This document shows positions 22,927 to 34,081 of a DNA stretch of 60,336 bases, one piece after another. Within the stretch, counting starts at the first letter, position 1; every line of letters begins with the position of its first letter. The position numbers and the translations under genes are program-made. Under the pieces are notes generated by a model. It had not been told where the DNA came from. It made no database searches and saw nothing but the letters and a program-made list of their open reading frames with translations. This stretch comes from Zygnema cylindricum (Eukaryota; Streptophyta; Zygnematophyceae; Zygnematales; Zygnemataceae). The DNA lies in assembly GCA_037447655.1 (NCBI GenBank), contig JBBHKE010001695.1:126001-186336 (forward strand), read 5' to 3'.

Positions 22927-23695
22927 AGAGTCTATGACTTAGCAAAGAGAGATATCATTTTGGTTAAGCACCTAGTTGTCATGGATGAAGGGAAGTCATT
23001 TGACCCTTTTAAATATACCAAGAAGATAAGAATCAGATTTGAGTCCGAATGTGAGGAGGACTCCATATTTTCCGAATGGGACATGAGTGAAACAAGGATT
23101 GCAGATTCAGGGGAGATCCCAAATAAAAGAGATCCACCGATAACCTCTCATATTCCTATGGACTTCGAGGAGACAGAAGAGGAGGAACCGGAATCGGCTT
23201 CCAAGGATAAGGGAGTTGATGAGATAGTAACGAGAAATCTAAGACTTCCCTCCATTCTAGCTTCGGAGTTTGAGGGAGGGAGGAGCAGCAAAAGGGTACA
23301 AGAAAAACAGCCCGCTCACAAGGTAACTAAACTATCTCACCCAGATGAGCCTCAGTCATACTTGGATGCAGTGAATAGTCCAGAGAAAGACAGATGGATT
23401 AGAGCCATAAATGATGAGACGACCTCTATCATGGAAGCAAATACTTGGGAACTAGTAGATTGTCCACTTCACAGAAAACATATTCGCTGTAAATGGGTGT
23501 TTAAACTAAAACTGAACCCAGATAATACCATTGAGAGATATAAGGCTCGATTGGTAACGAAGGGGTTCAACCAAAAGGAGGGGATTGACTATGAAAAGAC
23601 CTTTGCTCCAGTTGTTCATGTCTTATCAGTAAGGATTCTCCTCAGGATGGCAGCAGCGCAAGATATGGAAATACACTAGATGGATATTAACACTG
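22927..23695 (+). pseudogene. Element C integrase C-terminus and RT N-terminus
   Basis: Continues the frame broken at 15511. It reads DLAKRDIILVKHLVVMDEGKS, an acidic linker, and the RT start TWELVDCP, KWVFKLKLNPDNTIERYK and FAPVVHVLSVR. A TAG follows MEIH just before solo LTR B3 enters at 23696. The linker (about 23000-23330) is intact in one frame. Confidence 0.87.
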
Positions 23696-24780
23696 TCTAG
23701 AAATTAATGGTTCATTTTAAAGTATTTTCTCGGTCTAAATAGAAATATAGAAAGAAGCCGAGGTAGTCTACCTCTAACTTCTCTCTCTAACTCTCAAACT
23801 TGTCGCAGTCACAGAGAAATTTGAGATGGAGCTAGAGCCATGGCTACCTGGAGAGGGAGCTAGAGCCATGGCTACCTAGGCTATCCAGAGGTTTACGGGA
23901 AAATATATATTAGTTAGGTATTTATTTACTAAAAGGTATATGCCGGCCACAGGATTAGATCCTGGTACCTACCGGCCGCCATACAGTCGGTAGCCGGTAG
24001 CCTTAGCCGTTATGTCTAGAAGTAGTGTTACGTACTATATGGTTCGATAATTAATTAAACATTGAAACGTAGGATAAATCATTTAACTATAACTGTTTAC
24101 GGGATACATAGAACCGGTAGTGTAAAAGTACGAATTAGAGTACGGTTAAGAAATCAATACCGCGCATTGATTTCGTAAACGAAACAAATACCGCGCATGT
24201 ATTTATTACGGCTACGATGAAATGTGAATTTAATCGGACGGCCGGAATTAGCGCCGAGATCTCAAAAGAAGAATTCGGTGGTTTGTGGGCATCGCCACAT
24301 CGGATGACGCGTGGCGAAATTACATTGGATCGTGGAATCTCCGGAGATTACCGCACCGAATCCGGATATGACATATGTCGACATTAAGGCCATGTTGTAC
24401 AATTTCTGTACATAAAGTACACCGGCGACTGTACTTTGTCGTACGGAACTGTAATATGATTGGTTCCGTACATCAGTAGATAGAATTTGTGAGAGAGATA
24501 GGACTTAGAAAAATTAGAAGATAGGACCCTCTCTCCTAGAGAGCTTATGTACAAAAGGTCAAATTTGACCCTCCATAACTTACTGATCAGGGGAGCAAAT
24601 TCGGAGATTCTTTTTGCTATCGACTCAAGGGAGTCTTGCCTTCACAAGGGTGCAGGTGGTCAGAGTTTTTGACTGCCAGGGTGGCAATTGTTTTTGCTGA
24701 AACACAAAGAGGTCAGGATAATCCTAGAGGCTTCTTAGAAGCTGTTTACTATGAGGACTTATAGAGGTCTCAGAGTTTCA
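23696..24780 (+). repeat. Solo LTR B3 inside RT of element C
   Basis: Family B LTR in plus orientation; its first base pair is TC instead of TG and it ends GAGTTTCA. Flanks CACTG (23691-23695) and GACTG (24781-24785) are a one-mismatch duplication, and RT coding continues across it. A ~33-bp direct duplication containing GAGCTAGAGCCATGGCTACC lies at about 23830-23880. Confidence 0.88.
23941..24020 (-). other. tRNA-like A/B-box module in LTR B3
   Basis: On the minus strand AACGGCTAAGGCTACCGGC precedes CCAGGATCTAATCCTG. Antisense to the LTR, as in all family-B copies. Confidence 0.52.
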
Positions 24781-25500
24781 GACTGCTTTTCTTAATGGTG
24801 AGTTAGAGGAAGTTAGAGTGATAATCTTAGATGAACAGATGAGTCCAGAAGAGATAGAGTTTATGAAGTCAATTCCTTATAGACAGGTCATAGGAAGTTT
24901 GATATAATTTATGAACTGTACAAAGCCGAAAATAGCGGCAGCAGTAGGAGTCCTCAGTAGGAGTGTTAACGATCCTAGGAAGACAGATTGGGAGACAAGC
25001 AAGAGAGATATGAGATATCTGCAAGGAACCAAGGAGTTATGGTTGCATTTGGGAGGGGAGCACACTGATATCACTACTTGGAGTGATGCATGTTATGGGG
25101 ATGCACCTATGAGAAGATGCACTTCTGGTTATGTGTTGTATGTGGGGGAAGTTGCGTGCTGTTGGAGCAGTAAGCAACAAAAGGTGGTTGCTCAGTCTAC
25201 TATGGAGGCTGAGTATATGGCCTCTTGTTCTGCTGTGAAAGAGTTGATGTGGGTCAAGTCTTTGTTGCAAGAACTTGGGTATATGAAGAAGGGAGTGCAT
25301 GAAGTGTTCTGTGATAGTCAATCTGCCATTGCAATAGCAGCTAATCCAAAACATCATTTCAAAGGTAAGCATATAAACATAAGGTTGAGTTTTGTGAGAG
25401 AAAAACTTGAAAATAAGATTGTGAATCTTGTATACAAATCTGATGAGGAAATGGTCGCTGATATGATGACAAAATCAATGTTTTCTCCCAAATTAAAATA
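24781..25500 (+). pseudogene. Element C RT remnant and RNase H
   Basis: After FLNGELEE the sequence jumps directly to a linker ILDEQMSPEE, so the RT palm with the YVDD box is deleted. The remainder reads NCTKPKIAAAVGVLSRS, RNase H WSDACYGDAPMRRCTSGY, STMEAEYMASC, CDSQSAIAIA and HINIRLSF, and ends at a stop near 25500. One stop (LI*FMNC) precedes the long readable part. Confidence 0.88.
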
Positions 25501-25546
25501 ATGAAGAGAAAAATGTGGACTACAATTGAAATTAAAGTTAGACTAG

Positions 25547-25559
25547 AAAATAAGGGGAG
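25547..25559 (+). other. Polypurine tract of element C
   Basis: GAAAATAAGGGGAG immediately precedes the 3' LTR start at 25560. Confidence 0.78.
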
Positions 25560-26564
25560 TGTTCAAATTCGGTTGATTTATCGAGTATTTTCTAGGTCTA
25601 AGTAGATCAGTACAATAGAAAAAGAAAAGGGCGGACAACTTGCCTCCACCTCCTCTCTCTACCCACTATACTTGTTGTAGTCACTGAGGGATAGAGAGGG
25701 CGGTTGAGCCACGGCTGTCCTAGTTCAACATGCAAGACTAAAGAGTGACTTATGTCACTCTCAACAAAAGGTTGAGTTCGACAGGACTCGAACCTCCGAC
25801 CGGCAGAGCGAGGCGTAGCCGTCAGCTGTAACCGGTCTGTCGTAGTAGTTCATTGAAATACATAAGGTGTGATATTTATTTAAACTATGTTTTGACCCTG
25901 AATCCGATTAACGAAATGACAAATGAAATAACATATAACCAAGTAATATAGAGTGCAAATTATTATCTCTCGTGAAACAAATGAATCGGACATTTGTTTC
26001 GATGACTAATATTGAATGTCGGTTTGTAATCCGACGGCACATATCGCTGCCGAAATCGCAGAATGGTCACCTTGGCGGATTTTGGACGTGGCGTGACCTA
26101 ACAACAGGTGGAGAGATAATATTCGGTTGCGGGAATTCCGGAGAACAAAAGGACGAGTTAAAAGTGGACACGCGTCCACTCAATGGCCTTGCCGTACACA
26201 AGCCGTATAGAAAGTAAATCGGTCGTAGTACCTTTCTGTACCATACAGTTATGTGATTTGTTTGTACTTCAGTAGATAGGGATTGTGAGAGGGATTAGGA
26301 CTTAGCATATTTTTGGGTAGACCTCTCTCTCTTTGAGAGTTTGTACAAATTGGCATTTTCGCCACCTCATAACTTATCGGCTGGTTGGCCATTTTTAGTA
26401 TTTTTTTTTGCTACGCACTCAGAGGAGTCCAAGCTGCAGTACAGTGCAGCCAGACTGTCAGTTTGCTCTCTTGGGCAGCTGTGGTTGTGGCTTGAAGTGG
26501 GTTAGTTAAAAGCTATCTAGAGGCTTCTTGAATTTTGTAGTCCAATAGAGGACACAAAATTGCA
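25560..26564 (+). repeat. 3' LTR of element C
   Basis: 1005 bp, from TGTTCAAATTCGG to ACAAAATTGCA, aligning with 12196-13199. Its end meets the resumed LTR of element A after the TGTAA duplication. Confidence 0.9.
25777..25845 (-). other. tRNA-like A/B-box module in 3' LTR of C
   Basis: Minus strand shows ACAGCTGACGGC (D-arm side) and a perfect B box GGTTCGAGTCC; CGACAG and CTGTCG at the two ends are complementary. Antisense to the element. Confidence 0.62.
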
Positions 26565-26569
26565 TGTAA

Positions 26570-26750
26570 AACGTGCATATGCCTCTCTTGTCGACACGCG
26601 TCCTGTACAGGTACAATACTCTCTATTGTTTTTCTGCTACTGTAACACTAATAAAGGTAAGTATTACACAACTATTTAGAAAATATTCTAAGTCTTTTTG
26701 GATTCCTCTCACAGCTCTATCTACTAAGTTAAAGATTTCAAATAACAACA
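26570..26750 (-). repeat. 5' LTR of element A, outer fragment
   Basis: Homologous to 5866-6042, so it is the missing outer end of the A LTR displaced by element C. It ends AATAACAACA and is followed by the target duplication ATATG. Confidence 0.88.
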
Positions 26751-26755
26751 ATATG

Positions 26756-27062
26756 TTCACACTTCGACTATGTGAACACAAGCTACATCAAGTATAAGGC
26801 GGGAATGTGTATCCAAATAAATGTTCATGTATAAAGTACTGTTAATTTTTTTTGGCGTTAGGTCTTTGAACATAGATGGAGTTTATAAAACTATGTTTTC
26901 TCTTTGCATTGATGTTGATTCATAGTGTACCGGTTTTTTTCCACATATATGATTTGTTTTAACAACCTTTTATTGCCAGATGGATGATATCATGCAAGGT
27001 TCAATTAAGCCATTTATTTTTGGCATGTTAACTTGAGTAGTACGCAATTTAGTATTCAATGT
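26756..27062. other. Short unique stretch between elements A and G
   Basis: Begins with an inverted repeat (TTCACA...TGTGAA around 26756-26775). No gene or repeat is otherwise recognised. Confidence 0.45.
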
Positions 27063-27997
27063 TGTTGATATTTATGTATTTTCTAGGTCTGTATAAGGAT
27101 AGAAAAAGGCAGAGGTAGTCAGCCTCTAATTCCCTTCTCCAAGCCCCCACAGTTCTTGCAGTCACGGAATGTTGGATAGGGAGATAGAGCCATGGCTGCC
27201 TAGGCCTTCTAGAGAAGACAGGGTTAGATTAAGTAGATTTACCAAAAGGGGTCTTGACGCACCCAGGAATTGATCCTGGTACCTACCGTCAGTTATGTCA
27301 TCTATAGCTGTTAGCTTTGTTTGTTAAGCCTAGGACTAGTGCTATTATACGTACGGTTTGATAAATATTTAAATAGTTACACGTAGACTAATTCGTTTAG
27401 CCGAAAATAGATACGTAGTGCCTAGATACAATTTTATATAGTATGGAGTACGGTACGGTGACGAAATCGATAGCGCGCATTTTTTTCGATAGCGAAACAA
27501 ATACCGCGCATCAATTTTCGACGACCATAATTAAATGACGGTTCTGATCGGACGGCCGCGATAGATGCCGAGATCGCAGAATACGTTTTTTGGCGGTTTA
27601 CGGTCACAACCACGTCAATTGACACGTGGCACAACCACATTTGCTTGCGGCATCTCTGGGGATTATAGGAATGAATCCGGATATACCATGTGTCGACTTT
27701 TTGGCCATGTCGTACGATGGTCGTACAAAAGGTACACTGGCACCTGTACCTTTATATACTATACACTAATGCGATTGATCTGTACCTCAGTACTAGGGGG
27801 GTTAGGGAGGGATTTTAGGACTTAGAATATTTTGGTAACCTCTCTCCCAGAGAGCATCTGTACAAATTGGCAAACTTTGCCATTTATTATCAACTCATTT
27901 AGTTGACCATTTTTAGTGATTCTTTTTGATGCGCACTCAGGGGAGTCTAGGCTACACACGGGTGTAGTTGGTAAAAGTTTTTTCTTGTCAGGGTGGT
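27063..27997 (+). repeat. Truncated LTR of copia family G
   Basis: Starts TGTTGATATTTATG and shares layout with B, C and F LTRs: a TCTAGGTCT block near the start, AGCCATGGCT near 27190, a tRNA-like module, a GTAC cluster, and the GTCAGGGTGG word near 27990. Homology then stops. No partner LTR or internal region is present; its first 130 bp also appear inside the 5' LTR of B1. Confidence 0.72.
27252..27336 (-). other. tRNA-like A/B-box module in LTR G
   Basis: Minus strand: a weak D-arm-like AAAGCTAACAGC, then CCAGGATCAATTCCTGG, a 6-bp stem-loop. Antisense to the LTR. Confidence 0.42.
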
Positions 27998-28424
27998 GGC
28001 ACATCTAAGGGAAAGTCAAAGTGGGGGAATGTGTCCAAATACTTATATTCTAACTTTGCATTCTGTGGGGGAACTGAGCACACATAAAGTTTTATTTCAT
28101 AGGGGTGAAGTTGTTCCACAAAATGAAGCTATGTTCTCCACGTATTACATCGAACAGACGTAGATATGGAGTTAAATAATCTTGACTATTAAATGGTGAA
28201 GAGAGCACTCCTCATGGTATTCTTACTAATTGCACAAAGGGTCGTGGTCTCGTACTTTTCTTTCAATGTTCAATATTTGGATGTTTGACTGCCACTAGCA
28301 ATTAGTGGTTGATAGTTATGATCCCAAAATTACATTTAAAGCGTCTTTAACACAACAATTAATTGTACATAAACAATAATGTTTTATCTCTTGTGCCTTT
28401 TTGGATAATTTTGTATCTCTCACC
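27998..28424. other. No recognised gene
   Basis: Unique-looking AT-rich sequence between LTR G and element E. I see no domain, repeat ends or RNA gene. Confidence 0.45.
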
Positions 28425-28429
28425 TCATG

Positions 28430-29316
28430 TAAAATTCGGTGGTCTCCATTGACCCACAGAATGAGCAGCCTATGTAAAGCCTCTAGGATAATATTTGCCC
28501 CTTCCACTTTCCCACTGAATAAGTCCCGCCCAGGCACACAATTATTCTTACCACCCTCACCATTGTGAGGACAAGACCCCTTTGAGTGAAACGCAAAACT
28601 AATCACTGAATTTGCTCCCCTGAGCAGTAAGTTATGGCTGGTCAAAAATGACCTTTATAGTTACAAGCTCTCTTAGAGAGAGGTACCTAAACATCACTAA
28701 GTCTTGGTCTGCCTACTCACGAATACCAACTACTAAACCCTAGTCCAATAGGAACACTATATAGTACAAGAAGGTACAATAGGAGATGTACTTATTGTAC
28801 GACCATTGTACGACATGGTCAACAAGGTGACACCTGTGAAATCGAGAGCCATGGTTCCTCCTCCCATCTTCTCCGGTATAAAATAATGTGGCGCCACGTG
28901 GCACCGCGTGATGCTATCTCCAAATGACGCCAAAAGCTCACTTCGCGTGGCGGCTACAATGTCGGCCGTCTGATCAAAACATATTTTACACTGTTCAGAT
29001 TTGCGTACATGGATGAATTGCTCCTTTTCGTTAGTCTGCTGTTAATTAGTTGTTGCGTTAATGTTTATATATCTTTCAAACCCATCACGTGTATCGTTTC
29101 GTAGCACCTTAATGGTCAAGGCGCTAGGCTATAGAGAATATAGAGGTCGCGGGTTCAAATCTAGACTTAGGCAACATTGTAGTAAAATATCCTCTATTAC
29201 AAAATTTGCCACTTTCTAAATATGGCGGCAGCCATTGCGCGCCTTTGATCCTCACTCTCTTTCTTTAAAGCAAAAATATAATAGAGAAGTGAGCTATAAA
29301 TTACCTCTTTTCAACA
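28430..29316 (-). repeat. 3' LTR of element E
   Basis: 887 bp, matching 35709-36593. The outer end is TA instead of TG. Inner end ...TTCAACA abuts the polypurine tract (minus strand AAGGGGAG). Confidence 0.9.
29105..29176 (+). other. tRNA-like A/B-box module in 3' LTR of E
   Basis: TTAATGGTCAAGGCGCTAGG resembles a D arm; CTATAGAGAATATAG can form an anticodon-like hairpin; GGTTCAAATC is B-box-like. All three arms are in tRNA order, antisense to the element. Confidence 0.6.
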
Positions 29317-29329
29317 CTCCCCTTAATTC

Positions 29330-29503
29330 CTAGTCACTTTTCAATTTTAATCCACAGTTGTCTCTGCAATAAACCAACTTACGGGAAGGCACTGCTTTTG
29401 TCAGCATGTCTGCAATCATTTCTCTATCAGCTTTATGAACCAGTTTAATAATTTTATTTTCTACCTTCTCTCTAACAAAGCTTAGTCTAATATCCATATG
29501 CTT
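29330..29503 (-). pseudogene. Element E RNase H C-terminus
   Basis: Reads KHMDIRLSFVREKVENKII, MIADMLTKAVPSRKLVYC and a final stop at the polypurine tract. It is separated from the rest of RNase H by D1. Confidence 0.88.
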
Positions 29504-30419
29504 GTTGTCCATAGCCATTTCTAGCCATGGATTCACCCTAGGAAGCACCACAGACTACCCTAAAAACAGCGTATTTTGGATACACACAGAATTCAACAGA
29601 ATTAACAAAACAAGCTGAAACTACATTTAAAGATATTATATAGGATATTAAATGACCTCACAAAGTTTCAGATAAAAATAATAAACAGATTGATCACATC
29701 ATCTAGTCAAAGTTGCAGAAAAACAGTCTGCCATAACTTTGATCAGACAGGCTAACTTCACAATGAAGTAAAACACAGACCAGGCAGACAAGAGACCTGA
29801 AAATCTGTGACAATATTAAAAATATAAATAGAAACAAACATGCAGAATTTCAGATAATTCCGCTATCACATCTGAGAGTAATCCTCAGATAAAATTACCA
29901 AAAATAACCATAAACAGTTTTTGGTCCAAAATGTTCCTATGTCCTAAAATGACGAAGTCCTACAAATATATACAAGAGCTTACTGCTGAATGTACGGAGA
30001 CATATCAGCGGTACGCTATCTACCAGCTACCTCTATTAATGTCGGAATACCTGAATACTTCAAGGTATGTCAAAGTGAGTAAATCTACACTAATAATTAA
30101 TTCACAAAAAGACACATCAATGTTCAACCAAATATTTACATCGACGCTTCCGTAAAATCCGCGTACTGAGTATCAACTTGATTAGTCACTTGAGGACGAA
30201 ACCACGTCATGAACCGACATCACATACGTACGGTTCACTTGATACCACATTATCAAAATACAATCCTTTAACTTCAATTGTACAATTACTTCCCCAATCC
30301 ACAAATCCATTCGAACGTCCATTTGTACCACCACAATATTTCCGGTAATAATCTACGCACGAACCGTCGCGTGCGCACAAAATGTGGCGTAAGTACGAAA
30401 CTAACATTTCAAAAACAAC
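29504..30419 (-). mobile_element. TIR transposon D1 inserted in RNase H of element E
   Basis: 916 bp with ends GTTGTCCATAGCC (left) and, on the other strand, GTTGTTTTTGAAATG. Flanks TATGCTT (29497-29503) and AATGCTT (30420-30426) are a 7-bp duplication with one mismatch, and RNase H coding (HHFKGKH / MDIRLSF) continues across. One ~600-bp half matches D2, the other half matches the left part of D3. Confidence 0.83.
30207..30418 (-). CDS. Unrecognised Cys/Gly-rich frame in D1
   Basis: The portion inside D1 encodes a Cys- and Gly-rich segment (LCARDGSCVDYYRKYCGG) and ends YVCDVGS. A frame in D3 ends YICDVGS at the equivalent place, and DNA similarity extends through it. The shared ending suggests descent from one coding sequence, but the middle does not align, so it may be a decayed host or transposase exon. 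Function unknown. Confidence 0.3.
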
Positions 30420-30426
30420 AATGCTT

Positions 30427-33043
30427 ACCTTTGAAGTGATGTTTCGGATTAGCTGCAATAGAGATGGCAGCTTGATTATCACAAAAAACATTTTGAGTTC
30501 CAGACTTCATCAACCCAAGTTTTTCAAGAAGAGATTTAACCCACATTAATTCTTTGGTGGCAGCACAGGAAGCCATGTATTCAGCCTCCATAGTAGACCG
30601 AGCAACTACTTTTTGTTGCTTGCTACTCTAACAACATGCACCGGATCCAATTTGCAACACATATCCAGTCGTACACCTCCTTAAAGGCACATCTCCATAA
30701 CTGGCATCACTCCAAGTGGTGATGTTAGTGTGCTCCCCTCCCAAATGCAACCATAATTCCCTTGTCCTCACCAGATACCTCATCACCCTTTTGGCAGCCT
30801 CCCAATCTCTCTTTCTTGGTTCATTTAGACTTCTACTAAGGACACCTACAGCTGCAGCTATATCCGGACGGGTACAGTTCACAAAATAAATTAAACTGCC
30901 TACAATCTGCCAATAAGGGATATTTTCCATAAATTTTCTTTCTATCTCATCCATCTCATCATTAATGATCAATATTCCTCTCTCTTCACTCCCCTCACAC
31001 ACTTTCTTAAAATCCATAGGAGTAGTACATCCGTTTGTTTTTTCCATCTGAAATTTTTCTAGCATATTACCGATTGCTTCTTTTTGAGTGAGTCTTATAA
31101 TTCTATTCCTTCTATCTCTCTCCATTTGAATTCCCAAAATGTACTTTGCTTCGCCGAGATCTTTTATATCAAAACTGCTTCTAAGATCCCGTTTTAGTTT
31201 GTTGATTTTATCTAAGGACTTGCTTAAGACCAACAAATCATCCACATAAAGAGCAATAAATATCACTCCATTCTCATCCTCAAATAAATATATAGAGTGA
31301 TCTGAACTAATTCTGATATACCCCAAACCGGTCAGAAATTTGTCTAGCTTTATATTCCACTGTCGCGGGGCTTGTTTAAGCCCATAGAGTGATTTTATCA
31401 GTTTGCAAACTTTCTTTTCTTCCCCTTTTTCCACGAATCCTTCCGGTTGCCTCATGTAAATTTCTTCTTCCAACTCTCTTTGCAAAAATGTCGTTTGGAT
31501 ATCCATCTGGTGGATTTCCATATCCTCCGCTGCGGCTATACTTAAAAGGATTCTAACAGAAGAAAATCTGACTACACGTGCAAAGGTTCTTCGTAGTCTA
31601 TCCCCTCTTTCTGAGTATAACCTTTTTGAACTAGCCTAGCTTTGTACCTCTCAATGGAATTATCCGTGTTTAATTTAATTTTAAAAACTCACTTACATCC
31701 GATCGGTTTTTCGGTCCGGTGGACAATCTACCAACTCCCATGTATTGGCTTCCATGATAGAGATCATTTCTTCATTTATAGCAGTGATCCACCGGCTACT
31801 TTCTGGAGTATTTATAGCCTCTAAGTATGTTTGAGGTTCATCTGGGTGAGACATCTTTGTGAGTTGGTTATTAACTTGTCTTTCTTGAAGTCGTTTACTA
31901 CTTCTTCCTCCCCCTTCAAAATCGGACGCCGGTATGAAAGGCATCCTTGGGTTTCGATTAGGGAGATTTTCAGCTCCCCTATCTTCCAATTCCGGTGTCT
32001 CATCAAGTTCCTCATCGGTTTCCACTTTGTATTGTGGCGTTGCCTCGGATGTTGTCCTTTCCTCCTTCTCCTTTGGTAGGTCTGCAGATTTTTATTTTTC
32101 TCCCTCTTCCTTCTCTTCATTTTCAAAGTCAAAGTCAAAAAACTGATCCGTTTCAAATCTGATTTTGACTTCCTTTTTATATTTGAATGGATCAATGGAC
32201 TTCTCTTCATTCATCACCACTATGTGTTTTACCAATATTATATTTTTCTTTTTCAAGTCACACACTCGGTATCCTTTTGTGCTCTCATCATATCCTACAA
32301 AATATCATGGCTTCCCTCTCCCCTCTAACTTCCATTTAGTCTTATCAGAATCCAAACTATAGACTTGACTTCGGAACACTCTCAAACTAGACAAATCAGG
32401 CTTTCTTCCTGTCCACCTCTCATACGGAGTTTCCTCTTTATTTGCTGAAGTTAAGACTCTTTTTTTGATGAAATTAGCATAGTTGATAGACTCCGCCCAA
32501 AACTGCAACCCTATCCTCTTATCAGTTAACATACTTTTGGACATATCTCCTAAAGTTCTATTCACTCTTTGTGCTACTCCATTTTGTTCCGGATTATAGG
32601 GAACAGTTTTCTCATGATGAATTCCTTCTTCTTTAAGATATTCTTCAAATTCCCTTGAGGTGTATTCTTTCCCATTATCACTTCTTATCTCTATTATTGA
32701 AGTTTCGTGTAGTTTTTCACTCCATACTTTATACTCTTTGAAACATCTTAATACCTTTGACTTATATATGAGAAAGTATACCTTCGTGTATCAAGACCAA
32801 TCATCTGTGATGGTTAACATCCATTTCTTCCCCCCATGTGAAGCATACCTAGCAGGTCCCCAAACATCAGTGTGAACTAGATCTAATAGTTTCTCTCTCC
32901 TAAATGTGGTTGCCTTTGAAAATAGAAGTCTATGAATCTTCCCTTGGGCACATCCACTACAATCATCAAAAGTCTCATCATCCTCAAAAGTAATACCCTC
33001 CACTATTCCCTTTATCTTCATTTTCTTTAATCTATCTAGATGC
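30427..33043 (-). pseudogene. Element E integrase, RT and RNase H
   Basis: Reading downward: integrase zinc-binding CSGCAQGKIHRLLF and core VHTDVWGPAR, TITDDWS (33043-32791). A broken stretch with SDNGKEYTSREF-type and EQNGVAQRVNRTL-type words follows, then NYANFIKKRVLTSANK and GRKPDLSSLRVF (32565-32305). RT from about 31750 has a long clean frame (31521-30628) with MDIQTTFLQRELEEEIYM, SLYGLKQAPRQWN and catalytic YVDDLLVLSKS. RNase H follows with WSDASYGDVPLRRC, a stop near 30628, then STMEAEYMA (30591-30427). The RT is among the best-kept enzymes in the window. Confidence 0.88.
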
Positions 33044-34081
33044 TGCAACTCTGAGACCTCCATAAGTCCTCAGAGTAGACAGCTTCCAAGAAGCCTCGAG
33101 GATAATCCTGACCCCTTTGTGTTTCAGCAAAAATAACTGCCACCCTGGCAGACAAAAACCCTGACCACCTGCACCCCTGTGAAGGCAAGACTCCCCTGAG
33201 TCGATAGCAAAAAGAATCTCTGAATTTGCTCCCCTGAGCAGTAAGTTATGGAGGGTCAAAGTTGACCATTTATACAGAAGCTCTCTGGGAGAGAGGGTCA
33301 TATCTTCTAAATTTTTCTAAGTCTTATCTCTCTCACAGACTCTATCTACTGATGTACGGAACCAATCAAAATTGAGTTCCGTACTCAATAGTACAGTTGC
33401 CGGTGTACTTTAGGTACGGACATTGTACGACATGCCCTAAATGTCGACACATGTCATATCCGGATTCGGTGCCATAATCTCCGGAGATTCCACGATCCAA
33501 TGTAATTTCGTCATGCGTCATCCGATGTGTCGATGGCCACAAACCGCCGAAATCTTCCTCCGCGATCTCGGCGCTAATTACGGCCGTCCGATTAGAATGT
33601 AATTTAATCGTAGCCGTAATAAATACATGCACGGTATTTGTTTCACTTACGAAACAAATGCGCGGTATTGATTCGTCATCCGTACCGTAATCCGTACCGG
33701 ATCTATGTATCACGTAATCAATTATAGTTAAATGAATTATCGTACGTATACATATTAAAATAAATATCAAACTATATGCTACGTAACACTAATCCTAGAC
33801 TTAACGGCTAAGGCTACCTGCTATTTCCTGTCTGCCGGCCGGTAGGTACAAGGATCAATTCCTGTCGCCGGCACATACCTTTTAAATAAATAAACCCTAA
33901 CTAATATAAATTTCCCGTAAACCTCAGGATAGCCTAGGTAGCCATGGCTCTAGCTTCCTCTTCAATTTCTCAGTGACTGCAACAAGTTTGAGAGTTGGAG
34001 AGAGAAGTTAGAGATAGACTGCCTCGGCTTCTTTATTTCTTTTCAGACCTAGAAAATACTTTTAAACCATTAGTTTCTACA
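33044..34081 (-). repeat. Solo LTR B4 inside element E
   Basis: 1038-bp family-B LTR (TGCAACTCTGAGACC to TTTCTACA). It splits HKRLGPV from HLDRLKKMK of the GAG-pre-integrase domain. The left flank is GATGC; the right flank lacks GATG and begins CACAGG, so four bases of the duplication seem to be lost. Confidence 0.85.
33797..33875 (+). other. tRNA-like A/B-box module in LTR B4
   Basis: AACGGCTAAGGCTACCTGC then AAGGATCAATTCCTG; antisense to the LTR. Confidence 0.5.

Larger units (their letters stand above)
12196..26564 (+). mobile_element. Ty1/copia element C, nested inside element A
   Basis: Two ~1005-bp LTRs in the plus orientation (12196-13199, 25560-26564) bound gag, protease, integrase, RT and RNase H remnants. 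The flanks CGTAA (12191-12195) and TGTAA (26565-26569) are a target duplication with one change. The flanking A-LTR sequence continues from one side to the other when compared with 5860-5870. Element C is interrupted by B1 in integrase and B3 in RT, and has lost the RT catalytic centre by deletion near 24810. It could not move by itself. Confidence 0.9.
3854..26750 (-). mobile_element. Ty1/copia element A, complete but nested and decayed
   Basis: The element is bounded by LTRs with TG...CA ends and a perfect 5-bp target duplication, ATATG at 3849-3853 and at 26751-26755. Read on the minus strand the order is 5' LTR (26750-26570 plus 12195-11264), primer-binding site, gag, protease, integrase, RT, RNase H, polypurine tract, 3' LTR (6042-3854). 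The domain order protease-integrase-RT-RNase H defines Ty1/copia. Later insertions stretch roughly 7.5 kb of element over 23 kb: B0 in the 3' LTR, D2 in gag, and element C in the 5' LTR. Stops and frameshifts in every domain make it non-functional. It is the oldest insertion of the nest, because all others sit inside it. Confidence 0.9.
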
